Positions 24,659 to 34,650 of a stretch of DNA of 64,000 bases are shown here, in pieces. The notes below the pieces were generated by a model. It made no database searches. It saw only the letters and a list, made by a program, of their open reading frames with translations, and was not told the DNA's origin. The translations under genes and the position numbers were made by a program. How positions within the stretch are numbered: the first letter of the stretch is position 1; each line of letters begins with the position of its first letter. Source of the DNA: Flavobacterium sp. NRK F7 (lineage in GTDB: Bacteria > Bacteroidota > Bacteroidia > Flavobacteriales > Flavobacteriaceae); contig NZ_JAMXLB010000001.1 in NCBI RefSeq assembly GCF_024054195.1, positions 1,498,950-1,562,949 of the forward strand, given 5' to 3'.

Positions 24659-25555
24659 ATGGTGAATAATTTACAAGCATATCGAGATTATCTAGAAAAA
24701 GAAAAGAAGTATTCTGTGCTTACAGTAAATGCGTATTTGGCGGATGTTCTTTCTTTTCAACAATTTCTAAGAGAGCATCATGATTCAATTGTCTTGGAAA
24801 AAGTGGTGTATCCTTTGATTCGAAACTGGATTGTTTCTTTAGTGGAAAATGATATTTCAAATCAATCTGTGAACAGAAAAATTTCCTCTTTAAAATCGTT
24901 TTACAAATTTTTACTTAAAATCAAACAAATAGAGGTTAGTCCTTTGTTGAAACATAAATCTTTAAAAACACCTAAGAAAGTTCAAATTCCTTTTTCGGAA
25001 AAAGAAATGCAAAATGTTTTTGAATTAAATGAATTTGCAAATGATTTTGAAGGTATAAGAAATCAATTAATTATTGAGCTTTTTTACACAACTGGAATTC
25101 GAAGGGCAGAATTGATTAATTTAAAAGTAACTCAAATTGATTTGTTGAATCAAACTATAAAAGTTTTAGGTAAAAGAAATAAAGAAAGAATTATTCCTTT
25201 GTTGCAATGTACAGCGCAATTGCTAAAAGAATATCTTAAGTTAAGAGCAGAGAAAGCAGCATCGTCTTCTGTAGATGTGTTAATTTTGTCTAAAACGGGA
25301 AATAAAGTTAGCGAATCATTTGTCTATCGATTAATTAATGATTACTTTAGTAGTGTGTCTCTTAAAGTTAAAAAGAGTCCTCATGTTCTTAGGCACTCCT
25401 TCGCAACTCACTTGCTAAATAATGGTGCCGATTTAAATTCAGTTAAAGAATTATTAGGTCATGCTAGTTTGTCGTCAACACAAATATATACTCATAGTAG
25501 CCTCGCTGAGTTAAAAAAAGTGTATCAAGAAGCGCATCCTAGAAACCAAAAATAA
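24659..25555 (+). CDS. Tyrosine recombinase of the XerC/XerD type
   Basis: The 298-residue protein has an N-terminal SAM-like core-binding domain (about 1-90) and a catalytic domain with R148 (TTGIRRAEL), H242-x2-R245 (HVLRHSFATH), H268 (LLGHASL) and the nucleophile Y277 (TQIYTH). All residues are present, so it should be active. Length and isolated core-genome context suit a Xer protein resolving chromosome dimers at dif rather than a mobile integrase. XerC versus XerD is not decided. The start is only 3 bp after the rpsU terminator T run. Confidence 0.9.
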   Translation: MVNNLQAYRDYLEKEKKYSVLTVNAYLADVLSFQQFLREHHDSIVLEKVVYPLIRNWIVSLVENDISNQSVNRKISSLKSFYKFLLKIKQIEVSPLLKHKSLKTPKKVQIPFSEKEMQNVFELNEFANDFEGIRNQLIIELFYTTGIRRAELINLKVTQIDLLNQTIKVLGKRNKERIIPLLQCTAQLLKEYLKLRAEKAASSSVDVLILSKTGNKVSESFVYRLINDYFSSVSLKVKKSPHVLRHSFATHLLNNGADLNSVKELLGHASLSSTQIYTHSSLAELKKVYQEAHPRNQK

Positions 25556-25589
25556 TTCACTTGTCTAACCTAAGTAATTTTTAAAAAGT

Positions 25590-25892
25590 ATGAAAGTAAA
25601 TGTTCAGGCAGTTAATTTTAATGTTGACAAAAAACTAGTCAACTTTGTTCAAGAGCGATTAGATAAATTAGAAAAGTATTTTGATAAAGTGATTTCTTCC
25701 GAAGTTTATTTAAAACTTGAAAACACAAGTGATAAAGAAAATAAAACAGTGGAGGTGAAAATACATGTTCCAGGTGAGGAATTTTTAGTTAAAAAAACAT
25801 GCAAGACCTTCGAGGAGGCGGTTGATCTTTCCGAAGAGTCGCTTGAAAGAATCCTTGTAAAGTATAAGGAAAAAATAAGAGCACATGCTTAA
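25590..25892 (+). CDS. hpf: Ribosome hibernation-promoting factor, short form
   Basis: The 100-residue protein matches short HPF/YfiA proteins, which bind the 30S subunit in stationary phase: VNVQAVNFNVDKKLVNFVQE, then LEKYFDKVISSEVYLK and VEVKIHVPGEEFLVKK. The long C-terminal dimerisation domain of HPF-long is absent. It lies 34 bp after the recombinase and just before the tRNA-tuf operon promoter. Confidence 0.92.
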   Translation: MKVNVQAVNFNVDKKLVNFVQERLDKLEKYFDKVISSEVYLKLENTSDKENKTVEVKIHVPGEEFLVKKTCKTFEEAVDLSEESLERILVKYKEKIRAHA

Positions 25893-25915
25893 ATAAAAAA
25901 AAAGCTAAAAAAAGT

Positions 25916-25945
25916 TTTGAATAAAAAATAAATTCTATACATTTG
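25916..25945 (+). promoter_or_regulatory. Promoter of the tRNA-tuf operon
   Basis: TTTG (25916-25919) and TACATTTG (25938-25945) are 18 bp apart, a near-ideal Bacteroidota promoter before tRNA-Thr. Downstream GTCCGTTAGAAATAGCGGAC forms a small hairpin. Confidence 0.8.
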
Positions 25946-25983
25946 CAGTCCGTTAGAAATAGCGGACTTTTTTTATTATAGTT

Positions 25984-26057
25984 GCCGGTGTAGCTCAGCT
26001 GGCTAGAGCAGCTGATTTGTAATCAGCAGGTCGTGGGTTCGAGTCCCTCTATCGGCT
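25984..26057 (+). tRNA. tRNA-Thr (anticodon TGT)
   Basis: Acceptor GCCGGTG pairs with TATCGGC, D arm AGCTCAGCTGGCTAGAGC, anticodon stem GCTGA/TCAGC around TTTGTAA, and T loop GGTTCGAGTCC. No CCA is encoded. Confidence 0.96.
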
Positions 26058-26093
26058 CAAAAAAGGATAAGTAACTGATAATAAAGAAGGTCT

Positions 26094-26174
26094 GGGGAGA
26101 TACTCAAGCGGCCAACGAGGGCAGACTGTAAATCTGCTGGGAAACCTTCGCAGGTTCGAATCCTGCTCTCCCCA
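26094..26174 (+). tRNA. tRNA-Tyr (anticodon GTA)
   Basis: Acceptor GGGGAGA pairs with TCTCCCC. The anticodon loop is CTGTAAA, with a long variable arm (TGGGAAACCTTCGCA) as expected for bacterial tRNA-Tyr. Confidence 0.96.
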
Positions 26175-26200
26175 CTAACATACCTGTTGATGACAAACAA

Positions 26201-26272
26201 GCCGGTGTAGCTCAGGGGTAGAGTGCTTCCTTGGTAAGGAAGAGGTCACGGGTTCAATTCCCGTCATTGGCT
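26201..26272 (+). tRNA. tRNA-Thr (anticodon GGT)
   Basis: Acceptor GCCGGTG pairs with CATTGGC (two G-U). The anticodon stem CTTCC/GGAAG surrounds TTGGTAA. A second threonine isoacceptor directly before tuf. Confidence 0.96.
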
Positions 26273-26330
26273 CTGGATATGTTTATAATTTTTGAACACT
26301 AATATATAACTAAGATTAAATTATTAAATC

Positions 26331-27518
26331 ATGGCAAAAGGAAATTTTGATCGTTCCAAACCACACTTAAACATTGGTACTATCGGACACGTTGACCACG
26401 GAAAAACTACTTTAACAGCTGCAATTACTAAAGTATTAGCTGATGCTGGTTTTTCAGAAGCTAAATCATTCGATCAGATTGATAACGCTCCAGAAGAAAA
26501 AGAAAGAGGTATTACAATTAATACATCTCACGTTGAATATGCAACTGCAAACCGTCACTACGCTCACGTTGACTGTCCAGGTCACGCGGATTACGTTAAG
26601 AACATGGTTACAGGTGCTGCGCAAATGGATGGTGCTATCCTTGTTGTTGCTGCAACAGATGGTCCTATGCCACAAACTCGTGAGCACATCCTTTTAGGTC
26701 GCCAAGTAGGTGTGCCAAGAATGGTTGTTTTCATGAACAAAGTTGATATGGTTGATGATGCTGAGTTATTAGAGCTTGTTGAAATGGAAATTAGAGATTT
26801 ATTATCTTTCTATCAATATGATGGTGATAATGGTCCTGTTATCCAAGGTTCTGCTTTAGGAGCTTTAAATGGTGAGCCAAAATGGGTTGATACAGTTTTA
26901 GCTTTGATGGAAGCTGTTGATAACTGGATTGAATTACCTGCTCGTGATGTTGATAAGCCTTTCTTAATGCCTGTTGAGGACGTATTTACAATTACTGGTC
27001 GTGGAACTGTTGCTACAGGTCGTATCGAAACAGGTATTGCGAACACTGGAGATCCAGTTGAAATCGTTGGTATGGGTGCTGAGAAATTAACTTCAACTAT
27101 TACAGGTATTGAGATGTTCCGTCAAATCCTTGATAGAGGAGAGGCTGGAGATAATGCAGGTATCTTATTAAGAGGTATTGCTAAAGAAGATATCAAAAGA
27201 GGTATGGTTATCGTTAAACCAGGATCTGTTAAGCCACATGCTCACTTTAAAGCAGAGGTTTATATCTTGAAAAAAGAAGAAGGTGGACGTCATACTCCAT
27301 TCCACAATAACTACCGTCCTCAGTTCTATGTACGTACAACTGACGTTACAGGTACTATTACTTTACCAGCTGGTGTAGAGATGGTTATGCCAGGTGATAA
27401 CTTAACTATTGAAGTTAAATTATTAAGTGCTATTGCATTGTCTGTTGGATTACGTTTCGCAGTTCGTGAAGGTGGTAGAACAGTTGGTGCTGGTCAGGTA
27501 ACTGAAATCTTAGACTAA
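26331..27518 (+). CDS. tuf: Elongation factor Tu
   Basis: The 395-residue GTPase delivers aminoacyl-tRNA to the ribosome. Visible motifs are GHVDHGKTT (P-loop), DCPGHADYV (G3), NKVDMVDD (G4) and the domain 2 to 3 sequence [11 protein letters not shown]. The start is 58 bp after tRNA-Thr. Codon use is more biased than in neighbours, as expected of a highly expressed gene. A hairpin without a clear T run follows, so readthrough to tRNA-Trp and secE is likely. Confidence 0.98.
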   Translation: MAKGNFDRSKPHLNIGTIGHVDHGKTTLTAAITKVLADAGFSEAKSFDQIDNAPEEKERGITINTSHVEYATANRHYAHVDCPGHADYVKNMVTGAAQMDGAILVVAATDGPMPQTREHILLGRQVGVPRMVVFMNKVDMVDDAELLELVEMEIRDLLSFYQYDGDNGPVIQGSALGALNGEPKWVDTVLALMEAVDNWIELPARDVDKPFLMPVEDVFTITGRGTVATGRIETGIANTGDPVEIVGMGAEKLTSTITGIEMFRQILDRGEAGDNAGILLRGIAKEDIKRGMVIVKPGSVKPHAHFKAEVYILKKEEGGRHTPFHNNYRPQFYVRTTDVTGTITLPAGVEMVMPGDNLTIEVKLLSAIALSVGLRFAVREGGRTVGAGQVTEILD

Positions 27519-27542
27519 TTTTAAGTCTATAAATAAATAAAA

Positions 27543-27566
27543 AGCCAGTTGATTTTTCAACTGGCT
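27543..27566 (+). terminator. Hairpin after tuf without U tract
   Basis: AGCCAGTTGA (27543-27552) pairs with TCAACTGGCT (27557-27566) across four T. The following TATAATAA is not a T run, so it may be a partial terminator or a processing stem before tRNA-Trp. Confidence 0.6.
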
Positions 27567-27574
27567 TATAATAA

Positions 27575-27646
27575 ACGGGCGTAGTACAAGGGCTAGTATA
27601 GTGGTCTCCAAAACCATTGATGGGGGTTCGAATCCCTCCGCCCGTG
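27575..27646 (+). tRNA. tRNA-Trp (anticodon CCA)
   Basis: Acceptor ACGGGCG pairs with CGCCCGT with discriminator G, and the anticodon loop is CTCCAAA. It lies between tuf and secE, a conserved order. Confidence 0.95.
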
Positions 27647-27662
27647 CAAATCATATAAAATA

Positions 27663-27857
27663 ATGGCAAAATTTGTTAACTATATTTCAGAAGCATTTCA
27701 AGAATTGAAATCTAACGTAACATGGCCTGAATGGGCTGAAGTGCAACGTCTAACTATTATTGTTGCTTTGTTTTCAGTGATTTTTGCGCTTTTGACTTTT
27801 GGAGTAGATCAATTGTTTGTTAAAGCTTTAGAAGGCTTTCATAACTTGCTAAGATAA
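27663..27857 (+). CDS. secE: Preprotein translocase subunit SecE
   Basis: The 64-residue protein has the short SecE form: an amphipathic lead (FVNYISEAFQELKSNVTWP) with the conserved WP(E) turn, then one membrane helix (LTIIVALFSVIFALLTFGV). It stabilises SecY in the inner membrane. It sits directly before nusG, as in most bacteria. Confidence 0.95.
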   Translation: MAKFVNYISEAFQELKSNVTWPEWAEVQRLTIIVALFSVIFALLTFGVDQLFVKALEGFHNLLR

Positions 27858-27861
27858 GATC

Positions 27862-28413
27862 ATGGCGGATAATAATGTGAAAAAATGGTATGTTGTTAGA
27901 GCGGTAAGTGGTCAGGAAAATAAAGTGAAAGCTTATATTGAGTCTGAAACGCTTCGTTTGGGCATGTCTGACTATGTTTCTCAAGTTTTAGTTCCGACTG
28001 AAAAGGTGGTTCAAGTAAGAGATGGAAAAAAAATAGCTAAGGAAAAAGTCTATTTTCCTGGTTATATTATGATTGAGGCAAATCTTACTGGTGAAGTTCC
28101 GCATATTATTAAATCAATTCCTGGAGTAATTGGTTTTTTAGGTGAGACTAAAGGAGGAGAACCTGTGCCATTGAGAATGTCTGAGGTAAATAGAATGTTA
28201 GGTAAAGTGGATGAGTTATCTGTAAAAGTAGATAACGTGTCTATTCCTTTTTCTGTTGGTGAAACAGTTAAGGTTATTGATGGTCCATTTAATGGTTTTA
28301 ATGGAGCAATTGAAAAAGTTAATGAAGAAAAGCGTAAACTTGAAGTAATGGTGAAAATTTTCGGAAGAAAAACACCGTTAGAGTTGAGTTTTATGCAAGT
28401 AGAAAAAGTATAA
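27862..28413 (+). CDS. nusG: Transcription termination/antitermination factor NusG
   Basis: The 183-residue protein has the NGN domain (KKWYVVRAVSGQENKVKAYI, with VYFPGYIMIE around 60-75) and a C-terminal KOW domain (GETVKVIDGPFNGFNGAIE). It binds the RNA polymerase clamp and links it to Rho or ribosome. Start is 4 bp after secE, so they are co-transcribed. Confidence 0.97.
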   Translation: MADNNVKKWYVVRAVSGQENKVKAYIESETLRLGMSDYVSQVLVPTEKVVQVRDGKKIAKEKVYFPGYIMIEANLTGEVPHIIKSIPGVIGFLGETKGGEPVPLRMSEVNRMLGKVDELSVKVDNVSIPFSVGETVKVIDGPFNGFNGAIEKVNEEKRKLEVMVKIFGRKTPLELSFMQVEKV

Positions 28414-28431
28414 TCAGTTACATATATAAAT

Positions 28432-28473
28432 CACATCAATCGCTTCCAATTGATAGATGTGCTAAATTTTTTT
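28432..28473 (+). terminator. Attenuator-like hairpin between nusG and rplK
   Basis: CACATC (28432-28437) pairs with GATGTG (28456-28461). The overlapping ATCAAT (28435-28440) can pair instead with ATTGAT (28449-28454). A T7 run (28467-28473) follows. The slipped alternatives suggest partial termination before the L11 operon. Confidence 0.45.
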
Positions 28474-28477
28474 AAAA

Positions 28478-28915
28478 ATGGCAAAAGAAGTTAGTAAAGT
28501 AGTTAAACTACAAGTTAAGGGAGGTGCTGCGAATCCATCGCCACCGGTTGGACCTGCTTTGGGGGCTGCTGGGGTTAACATCATGGAGTTTTGTAAGCAA
28601 TTTAATGCTAGAACTCAAGATAAACCTGGCAAAGTTTTACCAGTACAAATTACTGTGTATAAAGACAAGTCTTTCGATTTTGTTGTAAAAACGCCACCTG
28701 CTGCAATTCAAATTTTAGAAGCAGCAAAAGTTAAGTCTGGTTCAGGTGAACCAAATCGTAAAAAAGTAGCTAGTGTTACTTGGGATCAAATCAGAACTAT
28801 CGCTGAAGACAAAATGCCTGATCTTAATGCTTTTACAATTGAAAAAGCAATGAGTATGGTTGCAGGTACAGCTAGATCTATGGGTATAACAGTATCAGGA
28901 AACGCTCCTTTTTAA
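28478..28915 (+). CDS. rplK: 50S ribosomal protein uL11
   Basis: The 145-residue protein has [20 protein letters not shown] at the N-terminus and the rRNA-binding C-terminal domain ending in [10 protein letters not shown], the L11 form. It binds 23S rRNA at the GTPase centre and is needed for the stringent response. First gene of the rplK-rplA-rplJ-rplL series. Confidence 0.97.
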   Translation: MAKEVSKVVKLQVKGGAANPSPPVGPALGAAGVNIMEFCKQFNARTQDKPGKVLPVQITVYKDKSFDFVVKTPPAAIQILEAAKVKSGSGEPNRKKVASVTWDQIRTIAEDKMPDLNAFTIEKAMSMVAGTARSMGITVSGNAPF

Positions 28916-28934
28916 TCGTTAAATTGAATTAGAC

Positions 28935-29624
28935 ATGGCAAAATTGACAAAAAAGCAAAAAGAGGCTGCTTCAAAAATTGAAAAGAACAAACAATATACT
29001 TTAAAAGATGCAGCTGCATTAATTAAAGTGGTTTCTTCTGCAAAATTTGATGAGTCTGTGGATATAGCTGTTCGTTTAGGAGTTGATCCTAGAAAAGCGA
29101 ACCAAATGGTTAGAGGTGTTGTAACTTTACCTCACGGAACAGGAAAAGATGTTCGTGTGTTAGCTTTAGTTACACCAGATAAAGAAGAAGAGGCTAAAGC
29201 TGCTGGTGCTGACCACGTAGGTTTAGATGATTATCTTCAAAAAATAAAAGACGGTTGGACAGATGTGGATGTAATCATCACGATGCCTGCTGTAATGGGT
29301 AAATTAGGGCCTTTAGGTCGTGTATTAGGACCGAGAGGTTTAATGCCAAACCCAAAAACAGGTACAGTAACTATGGATGTTGCAAAAGCTGTTCAAGAAG
29401 TTAAAGCTGGTAAAATCGATTTTAAAGTTGATAAAACTGGTATTGTGCACGCTGGAATAGGTAAAGTATCTTTTGATGCTGATAAAATCTATGACAATGC
29501 TCACGAAATTATTCAAACATTAATCAAATTAAAACCAACTGCAGCTAAAGGTACTTATATTAAGTCAATCCACTTATCAAGTACAATGAGTCCTGCTATT
29601 GCTTTAGATCCTAAGGCAGTATAA
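28935..29624 (+). CDS. rplA: 50S ribosomal protein uL1
   Basis: The 229-residue protein matches L1: [20 protein letters not shown] by residue 45-65 and the signature [20 protein letters not shown] with MPNPKTGTV. It forms the mobile L1 stalk and can repress its own operon. Located 19 bp after rplK. Confidence 0.97.
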   Translation: MAKLTKKQKEAASKIEKNKQYTLKDAAALIKVVSSAKFDESVDIAVRLGVDPRKANQMVRGVVTLPHGTGKDVRVLALVTPDKEEEAKAAGADHVGLDDYLQKIKDGWTDVDVIITMPAVMGKLGPLGRVLGPRGLMPNPKTGTVTMDVAKAVQEVKAGKIDFKVDKTGIVHAGIGKVSFDADKIYDNAHEIIQTLIKLKPTAAKGTYIKSIHLSSTMSPAIALDPKAV

Positions 29625-29647
29625 TTTGGTAGTTAAAAATTTTTAGT

Positions 29648-30145
29648 ATGACTAGAGAAGAAAAATCAATCGCTATTGAAGATTTAACTGCAAAGTTAGC
29701 GGGAGTAAATGTTATTTATTTAGCAGATACTTCAGGACTAGATGCAGATTCTACTTCAAACTTAAGAAGAGCTTGTTTTAAAGCTGGTATCAAATTAGAG
29801 GTGGTTAAAAATACATTGCTTGAAAAAGCTATGGAAGCTTCTGATACTGATTTTGGTGATTTGCCATCAGTTTTAAAAGGAAACACTTCTGTAATGATTT
29901 CAGATGTTGCTAATGCTCCTGCGAAAATTATCAAAGAATTTCGTAAGAAAGGTAGCAAGCCAATTTTAAAAGGGGCTTACATTACTGAGGACATTTATAT
30001 TGGTGATGATAACCTTGATAAATTAGCTTCTATTAAATCTAGAGCTGAAGTTATCGGTGAAATTATCGGTTTATTACAATCACCAGCTCAAAGAGTTATC
30101 GCTGCTCTTCAAAACCAAGAAGGAAAAGAAGAATCAGCAGAATAA
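29648..30145 (+). CDS. rplJ: 50S ribosomal protein uL10
   Basis: The 165-residue protein has the L10 N-terminal rRNA-binding part (VIYLADTSGLDADSTSNLRR, then KAGIKLEVVKNTLLEKAM) and a helical tail (AQRVIAALQNQEGKEESAE) that carries L7/L12 dimers. The next gene, 58 bp on, is rplL. Confidence 0.97.
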   Translation: MTREEKSIAIEDLTAKLAGVNVIYLADTSGLDADSTSNLRRACFKAGIKLEVVKNTLLEKAMEASDTDFGDLPSVLKGNTSVMISDVANAPAKIIKEFRKKGSKPILKGAYITEDIYIGDDNLDKLASIKSRAEVIGEIIGLLQSPAQRVIAALQNQEGKEESAE

Positions 30146-30203
30146 AAAAAGAACGCGCTTTAATAAATTATAATTTTTACAAAACATTTTAAAAGATAGA
30201 AAA

Positions 30204-30575
30204 ATGGCAGATTTGAAACAATTCGCAGAACAATTAGTTAATTTAACTGTTAAAGAAGTTAATGAACTAGCAACAATATTAAAAGATGAGTATGGTATCG
30301 AGCCAGCTGCTGCTGCAGTTGTAGTTTCTGGAGGAGGAGACGGTGCTGGTGCTGCTGCTGAGCAAACAGAATTTACAGTAGTATTAAAAGATGCTGGTGC
30401 TTCTAAATTAGCTGTTGTAAAAGCAGTAAAAGAATTAACTGGTTTAGGTCTTAAAGAAGCTAAAGATATGGTAGATGCTGCTCCTGCTAACGTTAAAGAA
30501 GGAGTTTCTAAAGATGAGGCTGAAGGTCTTAAGAAAGCTTTAGAAGAAGCTGGTGCTGTAGTTGAGCTTAAATAA
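30204..30575 (+). CDS. rplL: 50S ribosomal protein bL12 (L7/L12)
   Basis: The 123-residue protein has an N-terminal helix domain, an Ala/Gly-rich hinge ([20 protein letters not shown]) and the C-terminal factor-binding domain ([20 protein letters not shown]). It recruits EF-Tu and EF-G to the ribosome. A strong attenuator-like hairpin follows before rpoB. Confidence 0.97.
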   Translation: MADLKQFAEQLVNLTVKEVNELATILKDEYGIEPAAAAVVVSGGGDGAGAAAEQTEFTVVLKDAGASKLAVVKAVKELTGLGLKEAKDMVDAAPANVKEGVSKDEAEGLKKALEEAGAVVELK

Positions 30576-30597
30576 GTTAAACTAAGGTAAAAAACCA

Positions 30598-30641
30598 GGT
30601 TTAGGCCTTGAGATTTAATCTCAAAGGCCTAAACCATTTTT
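30598..30641 (+). terminator. rplL-rpoB attenuator hairpin
   Basis: GGTTTAGGCC then TTGAGAT (30598-30614) pairs with ATCTCAA and GGCCTAAACC (30618-30635, one bulged A) followed by ATTTTT. A very stable stem that would reduce transcription entering rpoB, as with the rplL-rpoB attenuator in other bacteria. Confidence 0.82.
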
Positions 30642-30831
30642 CGTATAAGAAGATTAAGGTTTTAATTTTCAAAAATGAAAAAAAATGTAATCAATACGAA
30701 GAAAGAAAATAGACTATCTTTCCTGGTATATTTTTAAAGATGTATTGATTATTTAAAAAGGAAGTATAAATTGAAATAGTGTTTTTACACAAAAAAAAAT
30801 TACTTTTTTTAAATCAAAATTTTGTCCATAG
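30642..30831 (+). promoter_or_regulatory. rpoB leader with second stem and short ORF
   Basis: AATCAATAC (30689-30697) pairs with GTATTGATT (30742-30750), enclosing GAAAGA/TCTTTC (30701-30706 with 30717-30722). A 20-codon ORF (30675-30737) spans the stem. Whether it is translated is unknown. The rest is A-rich. Confidence 0.45.
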
Positions 30832-33800
30832 ATGATAACTAATCAGACTGAAAGATTAAATTTTGCTTCTACAAAGAACATACCTAATTATCCGGATTTT
30901 TTGGATATTCAGGTAAAATCTTTTAAGGATTTTTTCCAATTGGAAACGAAATCTGACGAAAGAGGCAACGAAGGTCTTTATAACACCTTCATGGAAAATT
31001 TCCCAATAACGGATACGAGAAATCAATTCGTTTTAGAGTTTCTAGATTACTTTATTGACCCACCAAGGTATACAATTGAAGAATGTATTGATAGAGGTTT
31101 AACATATAGTGTGCCTTTAAAAGCAAGACTTAAATTATATTGTACGGATCCTGAGCATGAAGATTTTGAAACAATTGTCCAAGATGTTTATTTGGGAACC
31201 ATACCTTATATGACGCCTAGTGGTACTTTCGTAATCAATGGAGCAGAGCGAGTAGTTGTATCTCAATTACATCGTTCACCAGGGGTTTTCTTTGGACAAT
31301 CCTTCCATGCGAATGGAACTAAATTATATTCTGCAAGAATTATTCCTTTTAAAGGATCTTGGATAGAATTTGCAACAGATATCAATAGTGTAATGTACGC
31401 TTACATTGATAGAAAGAAAAAACTACCTGTAACTACTTTATTCAGAGCTATCGGATTTGAAAGAGATAAAGATATCTTAGAAATTTTTGATTTAGCAGAA
31501 GAAATTAAAGTGTCTAAAACAGGTATTAAAAAATATATCGGAAGAAAACTTGCTGCACGTGTTTTAAATACTTGGCATGAAGACTTCGTAGATGAAGATA
31601 CTGGAGAAGTTGTATCCATTGAGCGAAATGAAATTATTTTAGATCGTGATACAATTTTAGACAAAGATAATGTTGAAGAAATTATTGATGCAGATGTTAA
31701 AGCTATTCTTTTACATAAAGAAGACAATAATGCTGCTGATTATACTATTATTCACAATACATTACAAAAAGACCCAACAAACTCTGAAAAAGAAGCTGTT
31801 GAACATATTTATAGACAATTACGTAACGCAGAACCGCCTGATGAAGAAACGGCTCGCGGTATTATAGATAAATTATTCTTTTCAGATCAACGTTATAACT
31901 TAGGTGAAGTTGGTCGTTATAGAATGAACAAAAAATTACAGTTGGATATTCCTATGGAGAAGCAAGTCTTAACCAAAGAGGATATCATAACTATCGTTAA
32001 ATATTTGATTGAGTTAATTAACTCTAAAGCAGAGATTGATGATATCGATCACTTATCTAACAGACGTGTAAGAACAGTTGGTGAACAATTGTCTTCACAA
32101 TTTGGTGTTGGACTTGCTCGTATGGCAAGAACCATTAGAGAGCGAATGAATGTTAGAGATAATGAGGTGTTTACGCCAATCGATTTGATTAATGCAAAAA
32201 CATTATCTTCTGTAATCAATTCTTTCTTTGGTACGAATCAGCTATCTCAATTTATGGATCAAACGAATCCTTTAGCTGAGATTACGCATAAACGTCGTTT
32301 ATCTGCTCTTGGACCTGGTGGTTTATCTAGAGAAAGAGCTGGTTTCGAGGTTCGTGACGTTCACTATACGCATTATGGTCGTTTATGTCCAATTGAAACT
32401 CCAGAAGGTCCAAACATTGGTTTGATTTCTTCTTTAGGAGTGTATGCTAAAGTAAACGGAATGGGATTCATTGAAACTCCTTATCGTCCAGTTACGGATG
32501 GTGTGGTTGATTTAGAATCAGAACCAATTTATTTAAGTGCTGAAGAAGAAGAAGGAAAAATGATTGCACAAGCAAACATTGAAATGGATAATGCGGGTAA
32601 AATTACAGCTGAAAAAGTTATTGCTCGTGAAGAAGGTGATTTCCCAGTTGTGGAACCAAATGTAGTTCACTATACTGACGTTGCACCAAATCAAATTGCT
32701 TCTATCTCCGCTTCATTAATTCCTTTCTTAGAGCATGATGACGCGAACCGTGCCTTGATGGGATCAAACATGATGCGTCAGGCAGTTCCTTTGTTAAGAC
32801 CAGAATCTCCAATTGTTGGTACTGGTTTAGAAAGACAAGTGGCTTCTGATTCTCGTGTACTTATTAATGCTGAAGGTGATGGTATCGTTACTTATGTAGA
32901 CGCTAATAAAATTACCATCAAGTACGATAGAACGGAAGAGGAAAGAATGGTAAGTTTTGAAGAAGATGAAAAAACATACCAATTAATTAAATTTAGAAAA
33001 ACGAACCAAAGTACTTCAATCAACTTAAAACCAATCGTTAGAAAAGGTGATAAAGTTGCTAAAGGACAAGTACTTTGTGAAGGATATGCAACACAAAATG
33101 GAGAGTTAGCTTTAGGTAGAAACTTAAAAGTAGCCTTCATGCCTTGGAAAGGTTATAACTTCGAGGATGCGATTGTAATTTCTGAAAAAGTTGTTCGTGA
33201 TGATATTTTTACTTCTATTCATATAGATGATTATTCATTAGAAGTTCGTGATACGAAATTAGGTAATGAAGAATTAACAAATGACATTCCAAACGTTTCT
33301 GAAGAAGCTACTAAAGACTTAGATGAGAATGGAATGATTCGTATTGGTGCAGAAGTAAAACCTGGTGATATTCTTATCGGGAAAATCACTCCAAAAGGGG
33401 AATCTGATCCAACACCAGAAGAAAAATTATTACGTGCTATCTTTGGTGATAAAGCAGGTGATGTAAAAGATGCTTCGTTAAAAGCTTCTCCATCATTACA
33501 CGGTGTTGTTTTAGACAAAAAGTTATTTGCTAAAGCAGTTAAAGATAAACGTAAACGTTCAAAAGATAAAGAAGATATCGATAAACTTGACATCGAGTTT
33601 GAAGTTAAATTCAATGAATTAAAAGATAAGTTAATCGAAAAATTATTTGTTATCATTGATGGAAAAACATCTCAAGGTGTAATGAACGATTTAGGTGAAG
33701 AAGTATTACCAAAAGGTAAGAAATTCACTAAAAAAATGTTACAATCAGTAGATGATTTTGCTCACTTGACAAAAGGACAATGGACGACTGATGATGCAAC

Positions 33801-34644
33801 AAATAAAATGGTGAATGACTTAGTTCATAACTATAAAATTAAGTTGAATGACTTACAAGGTTGGTTAAGAAGAGAGAAGTTTACAATCACTGTTGGAGAT
33901 GAGTTACCAGCTGGAATTTTGAAATTAGCTAAAGTATACATCGCTAAAAAACGTAAGTTAAAAGTAGGGGATAAAATGGCGGGTCGTCACGGTAACAAAG
34001 GTATTGTTGCTAGAATTGTACGTCATGAAGATATGCCTTTCTTAGAAGATGGAACACCAGTTGATATCGTATTGAACCCACTTGGGGTACCATCTCGTAT
34101 GAACATTGGTCAAATTTATGAAACCGTATTAGGATGGGCTGGAATGAACTTAGGAAGAAAGTTCGCTACTCCTATTTTTGACGGAGCTTCACTTGATCAA
34201 ATCAATGCTTTAACTGATGAAGCTGGAATTCCAAGATTCGGTCATACCTATTTATATGATGGTGGTACTGGAGAGCGTTTCCATCAGCCAGCAACTGTGG
34301 GTGTAATTTACATGTTGAAATTAGGACACATGGTAGATGATAAAATGCACGCTCGTTCTATTGGTCCATACTCTTTAATTACGCAACAACCATTAGGAGG
34401 TAAAGCTCAGTTCGGAGGTCAGCGTTTTGGAGAAATGGAGGTTTGGGCACTTGAAGCATATGGTGCATCAAGTACTTTAAGAGAAATATTGACGGTTAAA
34501 TCTGATGATGTAATCGGTAGAGCTAAAACTTACGAGTCAATCGTAAAAGGAGAAACAATGCCAGAACCAGGATTACCTGAATCATTCAATGTATTAATGC
34601 ATGAATTGAAAGGTCTTGGTTTAGACATCAGATTAGAAGAATAA
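30832..34644 (+). CDS. rpoB: DNA-directed RNA polymerase subunit beta
   Basis: The 1270-residue subunit forms the catalytic cleft with beta'. Motifs include [20 protein letters not shown] and [11 protein letters not shown], the rifampicin region, whose residues are in the usual sensitive form, plus the switch and clamp sequence [14 protein letters not shown]. The C-terminus ends at [10 protein letters not shown], full length for Bacteroidota. It is separated from rpoC by 126 bp with a complex hairpin. Confidence 0.98.
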   Translation: MITNQTERLNFASTKNIPNYPDFLDIQVKSFKDFFQLETKSDERGNEGLYNTFMENFPITDTRNQFVLEFLDYFIDPPRYTIEECIDRGLTYSVPLKARLKLYCTDPEHEDFETIVQDVYLGTIPYMTPSGTFVINGAERVVVSQLHRSPGVFFGQSFHANGTKLYSARIIPFKGSWIEFATDINSVMYAYIDRKKKLPVTTLFRAIGFERDKDILEIFDLAEEIKVSKTGIKKYIGRKLAARVLNTWHEDFVDEDTGEVVSIERNEIILDRDTILDKDNVEEIIDADVKAILLHKEDNNAADYTIIHNTLQKDPTNSEKEAVEHIYRQLRNAEPPDEETARGIIDKLFFSDQRYNLGEVGRYRMNKKLQLDIPMEKQVLTKEDIITIVKYLIELINSKAEIDDIDHLSNRRVRTVGEQLSSQFGVGLARMARTIRERMNVRDNEVFTPIDLINAKTLSSVINSFFGTNQLSQFMDQTNPLAEITHKRRLSALGPGGLSRERAGFEVRDVHYTHYGRLCPIETPEGPNIGLISSLGVYAKVNGMGFIETPYRPVTDGVVDLESEPIYLSAEEEEGKMIAQANIEMDNAGKITAEKVIAREEGDFPVVEPNVVHYTDVAPNQIASISASLIPFLEHDDANRALMGSNMMRQAVPLLRPESPIVGTGLERQVASDSRVLINAEGDGIVTYVDANKITIKYDRTEEERMVSFEEDEKTYQLIKFRKTNQSTSINLKPIVRKGDKVAKGQVLCEGYATQNGELALGRNLKVAFMPWKGYNFEDAIVISEKVVRDDIFTSIHIDDYSLEVRDTKLGNEELTNDIPNVSEEATKDLDENGMIRIGAEVKPGDILIGKITPKGESDPTPEEKLLRAIFGDKAGDVKDASLKASPSLHGVVLDKKLFAKAVKDKRKRSKDKEDIDKLDIEFEVKFNELKDKLIEKLFVIIDGKTSQGVMNDLGEEVLPKGKKFTKKMLQSVDDFAHLTKGQWTTDDATNKMVNDLVHNYKIKLNDLQGWLRREKFTITVGDELPAGILKLAKVYIAKKRKLKVGDKMAGRHGNKGIVARIVRHEDMPFLEDGTPVDIVLNPLGVPSRMNIGQIYETVLGWAGMNLGRKFATPIFDGASLDQINALTDEAGIPRFGHTYLYDGGTGERFHQPATVGVIYMLKLGHMVDDKMHARSIGPYSLITQQPLGGKAQFGGQRFGEMEVWALEAYGASSTLREILTVKSDDVIGRAKTYESIVKGETMPEPGLPESFNVLMHELKGLGLDIRLEE

Positions 34645-34650
34645 ATAAAG

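Noticed and set aside
24659..25555. Tyrosine recombinase as a mobile-element integrase
   Set aside because: It lies in core genes between rpsU and hpf, has Xer length, and no attachment repeats or foreign genes flank it.
27430..27669. Minus-strand ORF of 79 codons across tRNA-Trp
   Set aside because: Its GGGIRTPINGFGDHYTS sequence is the antisense of the tRNA and the tuf 3' hairpin. This is a common false protein over tRNA genes.
31401..33656. Long antisense ORFs in rpoB (31401-31727, 32892-33140, 33231-33656)
   Set aside because: They are reverse-frame shadows of a strongly coding gene, rich in Ser/Leu/Phe, with no promoter.
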